A stretch of 64,000 bases of DNA from positions 1,178,001 through 1,242,000 of the forward strand of contig JAWZSP010000009.1 of the NCBI GenBank assembly GCA_034401135.1. The letters run 5' to 3'. This DNA is from Volutella citrinella. Lineage: Eukaryota > Ascomycota > Sordariomycetes > Hypocreales > Nectriaceae. This document shows, piece after piece, positions 46,463-57,058 of this stretch. Within the stretch, counting starts at the first letter, position 1. Each line of letters starts with the position of its first letter. The notes beneath the pieces are model-generated. The model had not been told where the DNA came from and did no database searches. It worked only from the letters and a program-made list of their open reading frames with translations. The position numbers and the translations under genes were made by a program.

Positions 46463-49016
46463 TCATAGGCCTGGAAATACAAAATCCTCTAACCCAGTGA
46501 GGCCCAGGGACTCTAGGTTGTCTGGCCAGGCGAACACTGCATGTTCGGGGTCAATATTCGAACTGTCGTCGAGAGAACCAGTGTTGGTAGGACCTCCAAT
46601 AGCATCGGTCATGGTCTCCTCATCCAAATCACCGCCTTCGTGATTGCTGAGCTGCGCTTCACCCGACATATCAACATTTTCAGTGAATCCTCCCTCATTC
46701 ACTGCTGGAGTGAACGAAATATGGGTTTCCTTCAACGCCATCCAATTTTCCCATTCCTGGTATTGAGCGGAGTTGCTATCGACTGATCCTGCCTCGTTTT
46801 GCTGCTTTTCAATGTCCCGTTTGAGAGTGGCTATATTTTTTTGCAGATGCTGGGTGAGCTTAAGTGCTCGCTTGGCCTTTGGAGATCCTGTCGCTAGAAA
46901 ATTCACGATTCGCATTATTGCTCCAATGGATGACCGGTAAAGGGGGTGATTGTGTGCGATCTCATGGATCATAATGATAATAGCGGCGGTGTTACAACAA
47001 TTCAAATCGGTGAATGAGAGTCTAGCCAGCTTCTTCGCTTGCCAAAGGTAGTTTGCCAGCTCAATGGTCTGGAATGCTGCAGAAACGCAGTCTCGAACTA
47101 GAGATTCATTGAACACGCGGTTGGGTGGCAACTGGGTCGTAGAGTCGGACGCCGGATGGTGTGCATCAGCCTCCTTGTCACGAACGCTGAGATACTGGTG
47201 ACTGCCTTGGAGAAGCAGTTTCCGGCCGATATACATGATGATCTGGTTGTAGTTCATGTGCAGGTGCACTGCGCTCCGAAACACATTACTGTTCGAGTTG
47301 AGGTTAGCGAGCTGCAACTGGAACGGTAGAGCTTCAAGCCAGGCTTTGAGTTGGTGCTGAATTTTGTTGATGCTGCTCTCAGCATTCTCATGCCCGAACC
47401 CAACGGTTTTCCCTAAGCTGCTCAGCCCATCAGTTGGATGTCAGCCAACTTAGATGTGACCTAACTTACTGCACTGCCGCGTTGAAAATCCTGGTAAGCG
47501 CAATACTGGACTGAACAATCCCAATAGCATCACCAGAGCCAGGTAGGTCTAGATGTTCGCTAAACTCGGGAATGCTGGCATCAATATCGTCCTCTGGGAT
47601 TGAGATAGGACGGTCCAGGATGATGGAAAGGCGCCTGTGAGCCAAGTTAGAGACAGTAAGTTACCTTAGGTAAGTGGCTTTCGAAGGGTCACACCTTTCG
47701 CTGGTGTATAAGGACCACCAGAGCCTGTGTCTCACTTGAATTACCCTCTGATCAAGATTGCTAGCCGAGATTTCTCGGTGAAGACCCGATGAGATCGCCA
47801 TCTTCATAGCCATGCCGTGATATACGTATGATAGGTCCGAGATATTCGATGGCAGTAGAAAGAGCCCCATTAAAAAGCAAGCCTGTATGCTCTCCAGGCA
47901 ACATTGAGTAATAACATCCGAGACAAGTAGTTTTGCTGTTGAATAGAACACCATGCCCGGCCCGTTTTCCGAGACGACGGAAAACGAACCCGACCTGCCG
48001 GGGGCTTGTAGCTCAGCAAACTGGCTTCCCATTGCAAAAACCATCAAGGCTAAGCATATGAAGCTTGGATCCACATCCAAGGAGGTCGTTGATGCATCGT
48101 AGCATTTAGACATCCGGGTCTCGAATAGCGCACGATCAATACAGTAGTAGTTTGTCTCTGCTGTTTGGAAGAAGACTTGTACAAGGAAATCAGCCACGTT
48201 TTTAGGGGGGAATTCTCGCTGAATGGCCGATATGATGGATGAGTCGGGGTTCCCTATGACGAAAGATGGACTATACGACTGTGAATGGTCGTCAGTTTGA
48301 GGACGCGTGACGACTCGCAAGATGGCCTCACAGATTGCACTTCGTGAGGCGCTGCCTCGTGTACACCTGCATCGATAACCTCTTGCGCTTGAGACAGAAA
48401 TATTCTGTTGGAGACGTCGCCAATAAAGTCTATAATGTGTTATCTTCGGCTACTGTCAAGCCACAGCCATGCCTCCCCGAGCAAGGGTCAAGCATACGTG
48501 TTTGGTGTGGGTTCTGTACGACGAAGCGAACAGACCTCGACAGGGTGCCAGGAGTACCAGGGCTTCTCTCCTCGCTCAAGGTTGACTGCCCATCAGCTGT
48601 CCCTTGGTCGGGAGACAACGTGTGTCCTGGATCGGAGACGGACATCGGGCGAGGAGAGACATGATCGCCGAGTTCGCTAAACACGCACTCGACACCGGTT
48701 CTAAGACAGCGCTGACAAATGACTCTGCCGGGATGGCTCTGTGCTATGATGCAGCGGCTCTTCCTATCTCTACAACGCAAACACCTGTGATGGCCTCCCC
48801 ATTAGTCGCGCACTGTTGATAGCTGCCTGGGCAATCTTACGCTTTGGCAATCCGTTTCCGATCCGTCTCCGGAACCCGAGGCCTAATCCGGCTGGGACGA
48901 TTCGTTTGATTGGAAATTCGCGGCATCTGATGGTGTCGGCTGAAGGGCAGTGCTGTGGTCCCCGCTGGCGTCGGCAAGCTGCCGATGTTATATAGTCGGG
49001 AAGCAACCTGACTCAT
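46463..49016 (-). CDS. Zn2Cys6 transcription factor with fungal-specific middle domain
   Basis: Sequence-specific regulator of unknown targets. Six exons on the minus strand: 48841-49016, 48498-48784, 48332-48429, 47695-48278, 47470-47634 and 46463-47417, giving 754 residues. The first intron splits the zinc cluster, which after splicing reads CLRCRDRKSRC near 60-70, then CQRC and GVEC, with the usual C-x2-C-x6-C spacing in both halves. The middle homology region (fungal_trans) covers about residues 200-420, with YYCIDRALFETRM, GMAMKMAISSGLHRE, RHRLWWSLYTSERRLSIILDRP. The C-terminus is acidic (GGDLDEETMTDA), a possible activation region. It is divergent from a permease remnant and head-to-tail with the DUF1275 gene. 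ATG 49016 is preferred; another in-frame ATG sits 51 bp upstream. Confidence 0.92.
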
Positions 49017-49317
49017 GTCCTGCTCCCCGCCCGCGTGACACCCAAAGCAAAATCCCCTAAGCCCCACTGATAAGCGCGGTGGGTGGCCGGGGAACTGGGG
49101 CTAGGTGCGGGGGGTTCCAGGCACGGAAGCGAGTGCTGAACGATCGATCCCATCCCCATCCCAATCCCAAGCATCGGGGCAACCGCTGACGGTTTCGATG
49201 TATGTTAACCCAACGTCGCCCCGATGAGCGATAACATGGTTTCCCTACTCTTGGCCTTTACCAAAGTGCAATTCTTGATATCGTACAAAATCATCTATTC
49301 AACCTCGTCTATTCAGC

Positions 49318-49874
49318 ATGAATACCAAACCCGACGATCATGATTTGGAGATGAAACCAAATCTTGGCGGCCAAGTCTAACAATGCGTCTCCACACAGGA
49401 TGCCACGGTCGAGAGGCAACTATCCCGCTGATTGGATCCATCTTGCTTTTGACCCTGCCATCCAAGTCTGGCTGGGGAATTGTCGTCAGCACTTGGTTTG
49501 CGGCTCAAGGCTCATGCCTCATCCTTATTTCCTTGTCACTTACAGCCAGCAACATCAAAGGAAACACCAAGAAGAGCACGGTGAGCGCGCTCTATTTCAT
49601 TGGGTATAGCTGTGGCTGCATTGTTGGCCCGCAGTTGTGGCAAAGCCAAGATGCCCCGAGATACAGCAAGGGTTGCATCAGCAGTATTGTGGCATGGATT
49701 ATGGTCTATATCTGCTTCATCACCTATTACATCCTCTGCAAGAGGGAGAATAGACGGCGTGATAGACTTGAAGCAATGGAGCCTGAATCGCTTGGCAGTG
49801 GGAAGGAGACAGCGGTGATTCTGGACTCGGATCTTACGGATACTCAAGATCTCAAGTTCAGGTACACGCTCTAG
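49318..49874 (+). pseudogene. Internally deleted Dal5-type MFS permease
   Basis: The ATG at 49318 starts MNTKPDDHDLEMKPNLGGQV, typical of the hydrophilic N-terminus of Dal5-family permeases, then meets a stop. From about 49420 a second open stretch encodes what is recognisably the C-terminal quarter of such a permease: IPLIGSILLLTLPSKSG, LTASNIKGNTKKSTVSALYF, GYSCGCIVGPQLWQSQDAPRY, two more helices and the classic tail LTDTQDLKFRYTL. Roughly 330 residues between these parts (TM1 to about TM8) are missing from the DNA, so no transporter can be made. A 163-residue product from ATG 49383 is theoretically possible. The remnant is divergent from the zinc-cluster regulator, suggesting it was once its target; that is inference. 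Confidence 0.75.
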
Positions 49875-50642
49875 ACACACACTGCTATCCCGCAGTAACT
49901 GAATTGGCCTGTATAGTGTTTTCAGTCAATAGGTATCAATAAAAATACTAGTGTCGAGGATTCTGAGTTCAGTTGGCTCCACGTAGTCTTCCTTATAGAC
50001 AATCTGATGTGGAATACAAGCCTAGATGTACAGGTCTCGAGGTTTAGAAATATATAGCGCAGTATAAACCCTATAATAGACCTATTTTATCGACACCATA
50101 TAGAAAGGGGTGGGATTACTACATTAATCTATGTCTTGCTAGAACTCTTTACTCGTCGATTCTCTTAAGGCGGACGGCCAACTTTTCAATATACTGAGAG
50201 GAATAAAGTAGCAAAATACTGTTAATCCCCCTTACTTTACACATTTTACAACCCTTAAGACCTGTACCAGTAGGTTAGTAGATATTAACTCCATTACGCG
50301 AGTCCATCAGAGCCTTCGGAGTTCCTTGTGTGACATCGATATTGACATCGGGCCGTTGTCAACACCAGTACCCGACATCCGAGCCGACGCCGTGCTCGCT
50401 ATCCGACCCTCCGCCTCAATGTGAAGCAACGCCAAACCGAGGCTTGAATTCGACAGCATTTACCGAGCTGCGCGATAAATCTCAACGCCCTAAATAGAGA
50501 TTGCTCAAGCAGGACGTGAAGGCTTGTTGAATCTGTTCCCGCCCCTCAGGCATCTATTTCAAGCTTCATACACCCCATTGCAGTGGCTTTTTATTTTTCA
50601 AACCAACTCAATTCAATCGTTTCGACCCAAATTCATCACGCC
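49875..50642. other. Intergenic with AT-rich block
   Basis: From about 49900 to 50310 the DNA is distinctly AT-rich with TATA/TAAT-rich words, unlike neighbouring coding DNA, as left by a degraded (possibly RIP-mutated) repeat. No open frame of note. The last 300 bp are the promoter of the next gene. Confidence 0.5.
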
Positions 50643-52620
50643 ATGCCGTTGCCGACCTCATCCATCTACCCGTCGTCCGCGGCCACATTTATGCAGTTCC
50701 CGTCACGACGAAGCGTTGTCCATAGCACTCAAGGAATTGTTGCTTGTCCACAGCCTTTAGCAGCTAATTGTGGACTGGAAATTTTACGAGCAGGCGGAAA
50801 TGCTGCTGTAAGTATCTCACTGTCAAGGGAGCTCTCCCTCAAGATGTAAATCGGATATGAGTCACTGACCCTGTGCCAGGATGCCGCAGTCGCAGTTGGT
50901 AAAGCGAGCCGTACCAACTCAATTACAATCTAATGCTGACTGAATCTCACTAGCCGCTGGCCTCAATATGACAGAGCCTTGTTCAACTGGCATCGGTGGT
51001 GATATGTTCATCCTCTTCTACGATGCCTCTACCAAGCAAGTGAAGGCGATGAATGGATCAGGTCGCTCAGGCTCCAATTACTCTCTTCAAACCTATCGGG
51101 AAAAGCTCAACATTCCAGACGGTACAGCCGGAAAGATTCCCTTCAGGAGCGTCCACACAGTGACTGTGCCTGGAGCTCCTGCTGGCTGGATTGACACCAT
51201 TGAGAACTTTGGAAGCGGAAAGGTGTCCATGAGCCAGATCTTGGAGCCGGCAATCAAATTGGGAGAAATGGGCTTCCCAGTGTCAGAGATTACGTCGCGT
51301 TCGGTAAGACTCTTTTGTTTGCCTACGAGCACACCGACTGACATCCAGTGGTGGCAAGAGGCTGAGAGTCTGATAAGAGACGCTTCCCCCAATCATGCTG
51401 AAATGCTCAAAAAAGATCCAGCTGCGAAAGATGGAGTGAGAGCTCCTCGTCCTGGAGAAATCATGAAGCTCCCAGAGTTGGCACAAACCTTTCGAGCATT
51501 AGCAAAGGAGGGGAAGAAAGGCTTCTATAGCGGTCGCATTGCGGAAGAGATCATCAAGGTTGTCCAAGACCTCGGTGGCGATTTGCAGCTATCTGACCTG
51601 CAACATCATCTGGAGACCGGGAGTCAACTCACGGAGCCTATTTCTGTCAAGTTCCATGGCCAAGGCCAAACTGACGGAGTGGAGCTTTGGGAACACCCCC
51701 CGAATGGTCAAGGTATTGTTGCTTTGATGGCTATCGGGATTATTCAGGAGTTGGAAAAGCAAGGGAAAATTCCAACCTTCTCACAGGACGACTTCAACAC
51801 CGCGCCCTATCTTCATGCAATCATTGAGGCCCTCCGATTAGCCTTTTTGGATGCCAGTTGGTACGTGGCCGACCCAGATGTTGCCAAGGTGCCTTCGCAT
51901 GGCTTGGTTTCCTCTGAGTACCTCGCGGAGAGGGCTACACTGTTTGATCCGTCCAAGTGTTTCGATACGGCAGTGCCAGGGAGTCCACCATTTACCTCAC
52001 CGGCCCTTCAGAGCAGTGATACGGTATACTTCACAGTTTCTGATGCCGAGGGCAACGCCGCTTCTTTTATCAATTCCAACTACGCAGGGTTTGGTACAGC
52101 AATCATTCCAAAGGGCTGTGGCTTTACCTTGCAGAACCGAGGTGCCAACTTTTCGCTCGATCCTAACCATCCAAACAAGCTTGAACCGTTTAAGCGGCCC
52201 TACCACACTATTATCCCTGGAATGGTGACGAACGTTCGCGATGGGTCTCTTCACTCGTCATTTGGCATCATGGGCGGATTCAATCAACCCCAAGCGCACG
52301 CTAAGGTGCTTCTGGGGCAACTCGTGGGCAAGTTGAACCCACAGCAGGCTTTAGATGCGCCAAGAATCTGTCTTGAAGCCGACATGCCATATGAGGGCAA
52401 GGAACTAAAATGGACGGTAAATGTTGAGGCTGGAATTTCAGAAGAGACTGTGGAGCATCTGCGCCAGCTGGGACATAAGGTTGTGGTTCTGAAAGACTGG
52501 AGCAGGTCCATGTTTGGCAGAGGTCAACTTATTAGGTACACTGTCGACCCTGTCGATAACACGCCTCTCTGGTCCGCGGGAAGTGATATGAGAGCAGACG
52601 GGGCAGCGTATCCGCTCTGA
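50643..52620 (+). CDS. Gamma-glutamyltransferase family Ntn-hydrolase
   Basis: Ntn-hydrolase that self-cleaves and uses the new N-terminal Thr as nucleophile; typical members act on glutathione and other gamma-glutamyl amides. Four exons: 50643-50807, 50880-50898 (19 nt), 50954-51303 and 51349-52620, giving 601 residues. Landmarks: GGNAADAAVAVAAGLNMTEP across two introns, GIGGDMFILFYD, RSVHTVTVPGAPAGW, and SSDTVYFTVSDAEGNAASF where Thr403 is the expected processing site and nucleophile. No signal peptide or N-terminal TM anchor is visible, so it may be intracellular, unlike classic surface GGT; it resembles the bacterial YwrD-like branch. Intron 51304-51348 is 45 nt without a stop, so its retention would insert 15 residues. 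Substrate is not defined. Confidence 0.92.
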
Positions 52621-52975
52621 ATCTGGCATTTTTAGCGAAAGAGGTTGGAATCACTTAGAAGGATCAAACATGATAGAATTAAAAAAAAAGTGGGTTGAAA
52701 AGAGAGTGCTAGTGCCTACGAATTGCAGCAGTGTGCTTAGAAGTCTCAATACTAACGGGCCTAGGACGAATAGTTGGCATCGTTGGTAGTATGCATACAT
52801 ATCGCGGAGAGAACACAGAAGGATGGTCACTGTCTACTCAAGTTGACTTGTTCACGTCTATAATCTACAAACATCTCGATGCCACCGCTTTAAATCCAGA
52901 CATGCTTAAAATTCCCATTACCCTCACGCAACCCAAAACACGCAGGAGGGAAGCGTCTCGTACCTCGTCAGGTTT
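52621..52975. other. Intergenic between convergent genes
   Basis: 355 bp, nothing recognised apart from a short poly-A run at 52680. Confidence 0.6.
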
Positions 52976-53511
52976 TCAGTTCTCTAGCTGGGTAATCTCC
53001 TGCACCTTCTTGGCGCTGTTGCTCTGGGGGTCAAACTCGTAGCCTAGCCACTCGCCTGCCAGCTTACGGGCAAGCTCAATGCCAATGACGCGCTCACCCA
53101 GACATAGGACCTGCGCGTTGTTGCTCTTGATGCTGCGCTCGACGCTGAAGCTGTCGTGCGCGGTGACGGCCCGGATGCCCTTGATCTTGTTGGCCGAGAT
53201 GGCGACACCGAGACCAGTTCCGCAGATGAGAAGGGCGCGGTCCGCCTTGCCCTCGGCGACGAGACGGGCGGCCTCGGCAGCCCTCAGGGGGTACGGGGTC
53301 TTGTCATCCGCCTCGTTGGAGCCGACGTCAAAGACCTCCAGGACTCGGTCATCCTGTTGGAAATCCTTCTTGATGGAGTTCTTGTAAGAAATGCCGGCTT
53401 CCTGTGAGTGCGGGGTGAGTGATGTTCGGGTTTGGACATCCCGGGGCCGGGGGAAAGGGAGAATGGAGCGCGTACATCACAGCCCATGGCGATTTTCCAT
53501 TGAGGTGCCAT
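52976..53511 (-). CDS. RpiB/LacAB-type sugar-phosphate isomerase
   Basis: Aldose-ketose isomerase fold; bacterial relatives interconvert ribose-5-P and ribulose-5-P, and some act on tetrose phosphates. Two exons on the minus strand, 53476-53511 and 52976-53401, encode 153 residues, standard for RpiB. The N-terminal strand [19 protein letters not shown] is rejoined by the intron; then [14 protein letters not shown], the anion-hole loop [20 protein letters not shown] with the Cys expected to act as base, and [20 protein letters not shown]. It shares a 721-bp divergent promoter with a dihydroxyacetone kinase-family gene. Fungi normally use RpiA for the pentose pathway, so an accessory catabolic role is likely (inference). 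Confidence 0.93.
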
Positions 53512-54232
53512 TTTGACGGATTCTTAGAGACAGACAGCAGACGGACAGACAGACTGGTGGGAGACCGGCAGGGAACACGAGCCAACCCGCGCAAGCTCAA
53601 GCCAAGAATATTTATTCAACCCCCTCCGCTACACGGAGAGCCAGCCGGCTCGGACTCTGGCCTCATGGCGGCAAGACGCAACAGGGGCCCCACAATATCC
53701 AGTTGTCAACGGTTCGCGAAATGGGTATCCCGACGACACTAAAGCGTGTAAATTACCCAAAGAAGTAGGCCAGAGCCCGTCCCGAAGGTCATGTGTCGTG
53801 GAAATCAGAATCGGCCGCACTAGGTGATCCGGCGTGCGGAGTGGTGGGGGTGCGGATTTCCTATTTGGGCTTACCGGACCAATCTCATCGACAGCCGGCC
53901 GGTGGGCTCGGCTCGGGCACACACAATCGGGATTCCACGACGGCTCTAGAGTCTGCAAGAATAAAGAAAATAGGCTGAAAGAAAGGATTCCAGACAAGAA
54001 GATGCGCCGGCATATAGGCGGCGTAAACCCCATTCGTGCAATCCGCTGATGGGAGAGGACTTCCGACGGGCCCCACCACGGCTGCAGTTGCCTCAAGTGA
54101 ACACCGGAACGTGAGCATCTACTCCGATGGCCCAATGCTGCTCATAAAGGCCCGGCACATCGATTGTGATGCAGGTGTGTTGTTGTCACTCACCTCTCGT
54201 CCTTCTCTGTCCAAGTAACAATCCCTGTCATA
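53512..54232. promoter_or_regulatory. Divergent promoter of RpiB-like and DAK-like genes
   Basis: 721 bp shared upstream DNA. The arrangement suggests joint control; I see no decisive palindromic site. Confidence 0.45.
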
Positions 54233-56011
54233 ATGTCTACGCGGCACATCTTTGACTCCCCCGACGGCTTGGTCAACAAGGCCCTGCGGGGGATGATCGC
54301 CTACAACACCTCGCTGCGTCTTGACGAGACGAACCGTGTCGTGTTTGACAAGCACCACCCCAGGTCTCAGGTCAGTGTCATCAGCGGCGGTGGCTCCGGC
54401 CACGAGCCGGCGTGGACGGGCTACGTCGGCAACAATATGCTCGCTGCGTCGGCTGCTGGCGACATCTTTGCCAGCCCCAGCACAAAGCAGATTCTGGCTG
54501 CCATCGAGTCCGCCCCCAGTGACGAGGGAACCATTCTCGTTATAACCAACTACACCGGTGACTGCCTGCACTTTGGCCTGGCCAACGAGATGGCCAACGC
54601 CAAAGGACATAAATGCCGGATGATCATCTGCGGCGATGACGTCTCTGTCGGAAAGACGGGTGGCATGGTCGGCCGGAGAGGCCTTGCCGGCCAGCTGGGT
54701 GTCCTCAAGGTCATGGGCGGAGCTGCCGGTGCCGGCCACAAGCTGGACGACGTGTACTCCCTCGGCGTCGCCTTTAGCGAGCAGATTGTTTCCATCGCCG
54801 CCACCCTTGACCACTGCCATGTGCCTGGCCGAACCCAGCATGACATGTTGGCCGCTGACGAGGTGGAGCTTGGCACAGGTCCGCACAACGAGCCCGGCTA
54901 CATGAAGCTCTCGCCCGCGCCGTCGCCAGCCGAGTTCGTCAACAAGATCCTGACCCACCTCCTGAAGCAGGACGACCCTAAGCGCAGCTACGTCAAGTTC
55001 TCTCCCGGCGACGAGGTCATCCTGCTTGTCAGCAACTTTGGAGGCATCTCCATCCTCGAGCTTGGCGCTTTGGTCGACGAGCTCCTGGACCAGCTGGCCG
55101 ACAAGTGGAACATTGAGCCGGCCCGCGTCTGCCAGGGATTCATCGAGACCTCCCTCAACGCATCTGCCTTTTCCGTCTCCGTTCTCAACGTCTCAGAAGC
55201 CGCCAAGAACTGCCGCTTCTCCGCCGATGAGATCAAGAACTTCTTTGACGTCAAGACGGACACGTACTGGGAGTCGATGACTGGGTCACAGCGCACCCGC
55301 GTCTCCCGCAAGGAGCAGCTGGTGCAGCCCCCCAAGGCCGAGCCCAAGGTTGTCGACGACGCCAAGGATCTGAAGATGGACCCCAAGGTGCTGGAGAAGA
55401 TGCTGCGAAGCGCCTGCAACGCCATCATCCAGGCGGAGCCGAACCTGACGAAGTGGGATACCGTCATGGGTGACGGTGACTGTGGCGAGACGCTCAAGAC
55501 TGGAGCGACCTCGTTGCTGGAGTGCTTGGACAAGGGCCTTGCCAGCACCGGATCGGTGGTGACGGTGCTGCATGAGCTCGAGGAGATTGTGGAGAGCAAG
55601 ATGGGTGGCACGCTTGGTGGCATCCTGGGCATCTTCTTCGTCTCGCTGCGCGCGGCGGTGGAGAAGAACATCGCGACTGCAAAGACCAAGGGCTCTACCG
55701 CTCTCTGGGGCGAGGCCCTGGCGACGGCCCTGGGCAACCTCAGCCAGTACACCCCCGCCAAGGTCGGCGACCGAACCGTCATGGACACCCTCATCCCCTT
55801 TGCCCAGATCATTGAGAAGTCCGGGTTTGTCGAGGGCGTGCAGGCTGCCGTCGACGGCGCCGAGGCGACCAAGACGATGAAGCCCCGGCTGGGACGCGCT
55901 ACCTACGTTGGGCTGGGAGAGGAGGACAAGGAGCTGCCGCCGGACCCGGGCGCCTGGGGTGCCATGGTGGCTATCCGAGGACTGCAGAGTGGATTGGAGG
56001 TTGTCAATTAA
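54233..56011 (+). CDS. Dihydroxyacetone kinase family protein (DhaK-DhaL fusion, ATP-dependent)
   Basis: Phosphorylates dihydroxyacetone or related ketoses using ATP; related to yeast Dak1/Dak2. A single exon encodes 592 residues. The DhaK domain (about 1-340) has SGGGSGHEP near 50, TNYTGDCLHFGLA, and GTGPHNEPG with His218 as the residue that binds substrate covalently as a hemiaminal. A short linker (residues about 345-385, KAEPKVVDDAKD) leads to DhaL, with the Mg-ATP motif MGDGDCGETLKTG near 411 and KMGGTLGGILGIFF, RTVMDTLIPF. No peroxisomal or secretory signal (C-terminus LEVVN). Divergent from an RpiB-like isomerase, a pairing known from bacterial erythrulose pathways, so a tetrulose is a candidate substrate beside dihydroxyacetone; that is inference. 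Confidence 0.95.
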   Translation: MSTRHIFDSPDGLVNKALRGMIAYNTSLRLDETNRVVFDKHHPRSQVSVISGGGSGHEPAWTGYVGNNMLAASAAGDIFASPSTKQILAAIESAPSDEGTILVITNYTGDCLHFGLANEMANAKGHKCRMIICGDDVSVGKTGGMVGRRGLAGQLGVLKVMGGAAGAGHKLDDVYSLGVAFSEQIVSIAATLDHCHVPGRTQHDMLAADEVELGTGPHNEPGYMKLSPAPSPAEFVNKILTHLLKQDDPKRSYVKFSPGDEVILLVSNFGGISILELGALVDELLDQLADKWNIEPARVCQGFIETSLNASAFSVSVLNVSEAAKNCRFSADEIKNFFDVKTDTYWESMTGSQRTRVSRKEQLVQPPKAEPKVVDDAKDLKMDPKVLEKMLRSACNAIIQAEPNLTKWDTVMGDGDCGETLKTGATSLLECLDKGLASTGSVVTVLHELEEIVESKMGGTLGGILGIFFVSLRAAVEKNIATAKTKGSTALWGEALATALGNLSQYTPAKVGDRTVMDTLIPFAQIIEKSGFVEGVQAAVDGAEATKTMKPRLGRATYVGLGEEDKELPPDPGAWGAMVAIRGLQSGLEVVN

Positions 56012-57058
56012 CGATTTAGTGAGCCTGATTAACAGCGTAATTTTAATGATCCAACGTTTTATAGACACTACCTCGACTGCTGAAGTGAGTGCCGTGATAC
56101 AAGCCGGGACTCTCCGCACTGTCTCCATGTTGGTCAAGCAGCAGGAGAACCAACATAGATGGTCAGATGCCCAGGCTTCTCGTGGGAAATATCACCCGTA
56201 GAATCACTGACACGATGCGTTGGCGGCCTTTGCAGAGTTGACAAATCTCGGCGAGAGTGGTTGGCCACTAGGCTGTCGTTACCAGCGATTTTCAGAGCAT
56301 TAACATTCCTGAGTGGGTTGTCCTCGGTCAACACGAGGCTTACTATTCCTCCTGGCTGGACTTTTGTGAATCCGGCATTGTCCGCTCGGGGCACGGGGGC
56401 TATGTGAGAGGCCCCGACGCCTAAAAAAGTTGCTCGGATATATGACTTCATAATGGGGATGCGCTGAAGGAAGCAAACAAATGACTAACTACAAATACAC
56501 AATGAGAGGCACGCAAGACCAAGAAATGCAGAGATCATTGGGGAAAAAATGAAATTTCGCAACCAAGCCCATCTCGTTTTATTAGAAGCCCTCGCGATAA
56601 ATATCGGAGTCTGAAGGAGCGACAAGGTACGACTGGATTGCATCGGGAAGGGTCATTTCAGAGACCCTGTAGAGGGTGACACGCACAGGTCAAGCTGCAA
56701 CCAAGCCGTACTGGATATTTTAGCCTTTGGATGGGCCAATAGCTTATGTAATAGTTGATTGCTGACCCTCGTGGAGTTGCGGGGAGTTTGCGGGGATCTG
56801 CGGCATCCAGTCTCGACTAGCGCCGGGCCCGATGAACCATACTGCGCAACTTGCTCTACTGATTAATAACAAGTAGTTTGATCATAGCACATATTTTACC
56901 AGGGATTAGAATCTGTGTCATGCCTTTTTTGTTTATTATTAATTCAGCCTTGTCCGTTTGTTGTATTTATACGTGGTATTCGCCCGCCACAGAACATGAC
57001 GGACCAACACACCTTCAACATCCAGTTCATATTGAACACCTCTCAACGCGCAATAAAT
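56012..57058. other. Intergenic, nothing recognised
   Basis: About 1 kb of DAK 3' flank and aldo-keto reductase promoter, AT-rich from 56850 to 57000 with a short TATTTATA-like box at 56965. Confidence 0.5.

Noticed and set aside
54119..54958. 279-codon minus-strand frame
   Set aside because: Antisense to the dihydroxyacetone kinase-like gene, no independent motif.
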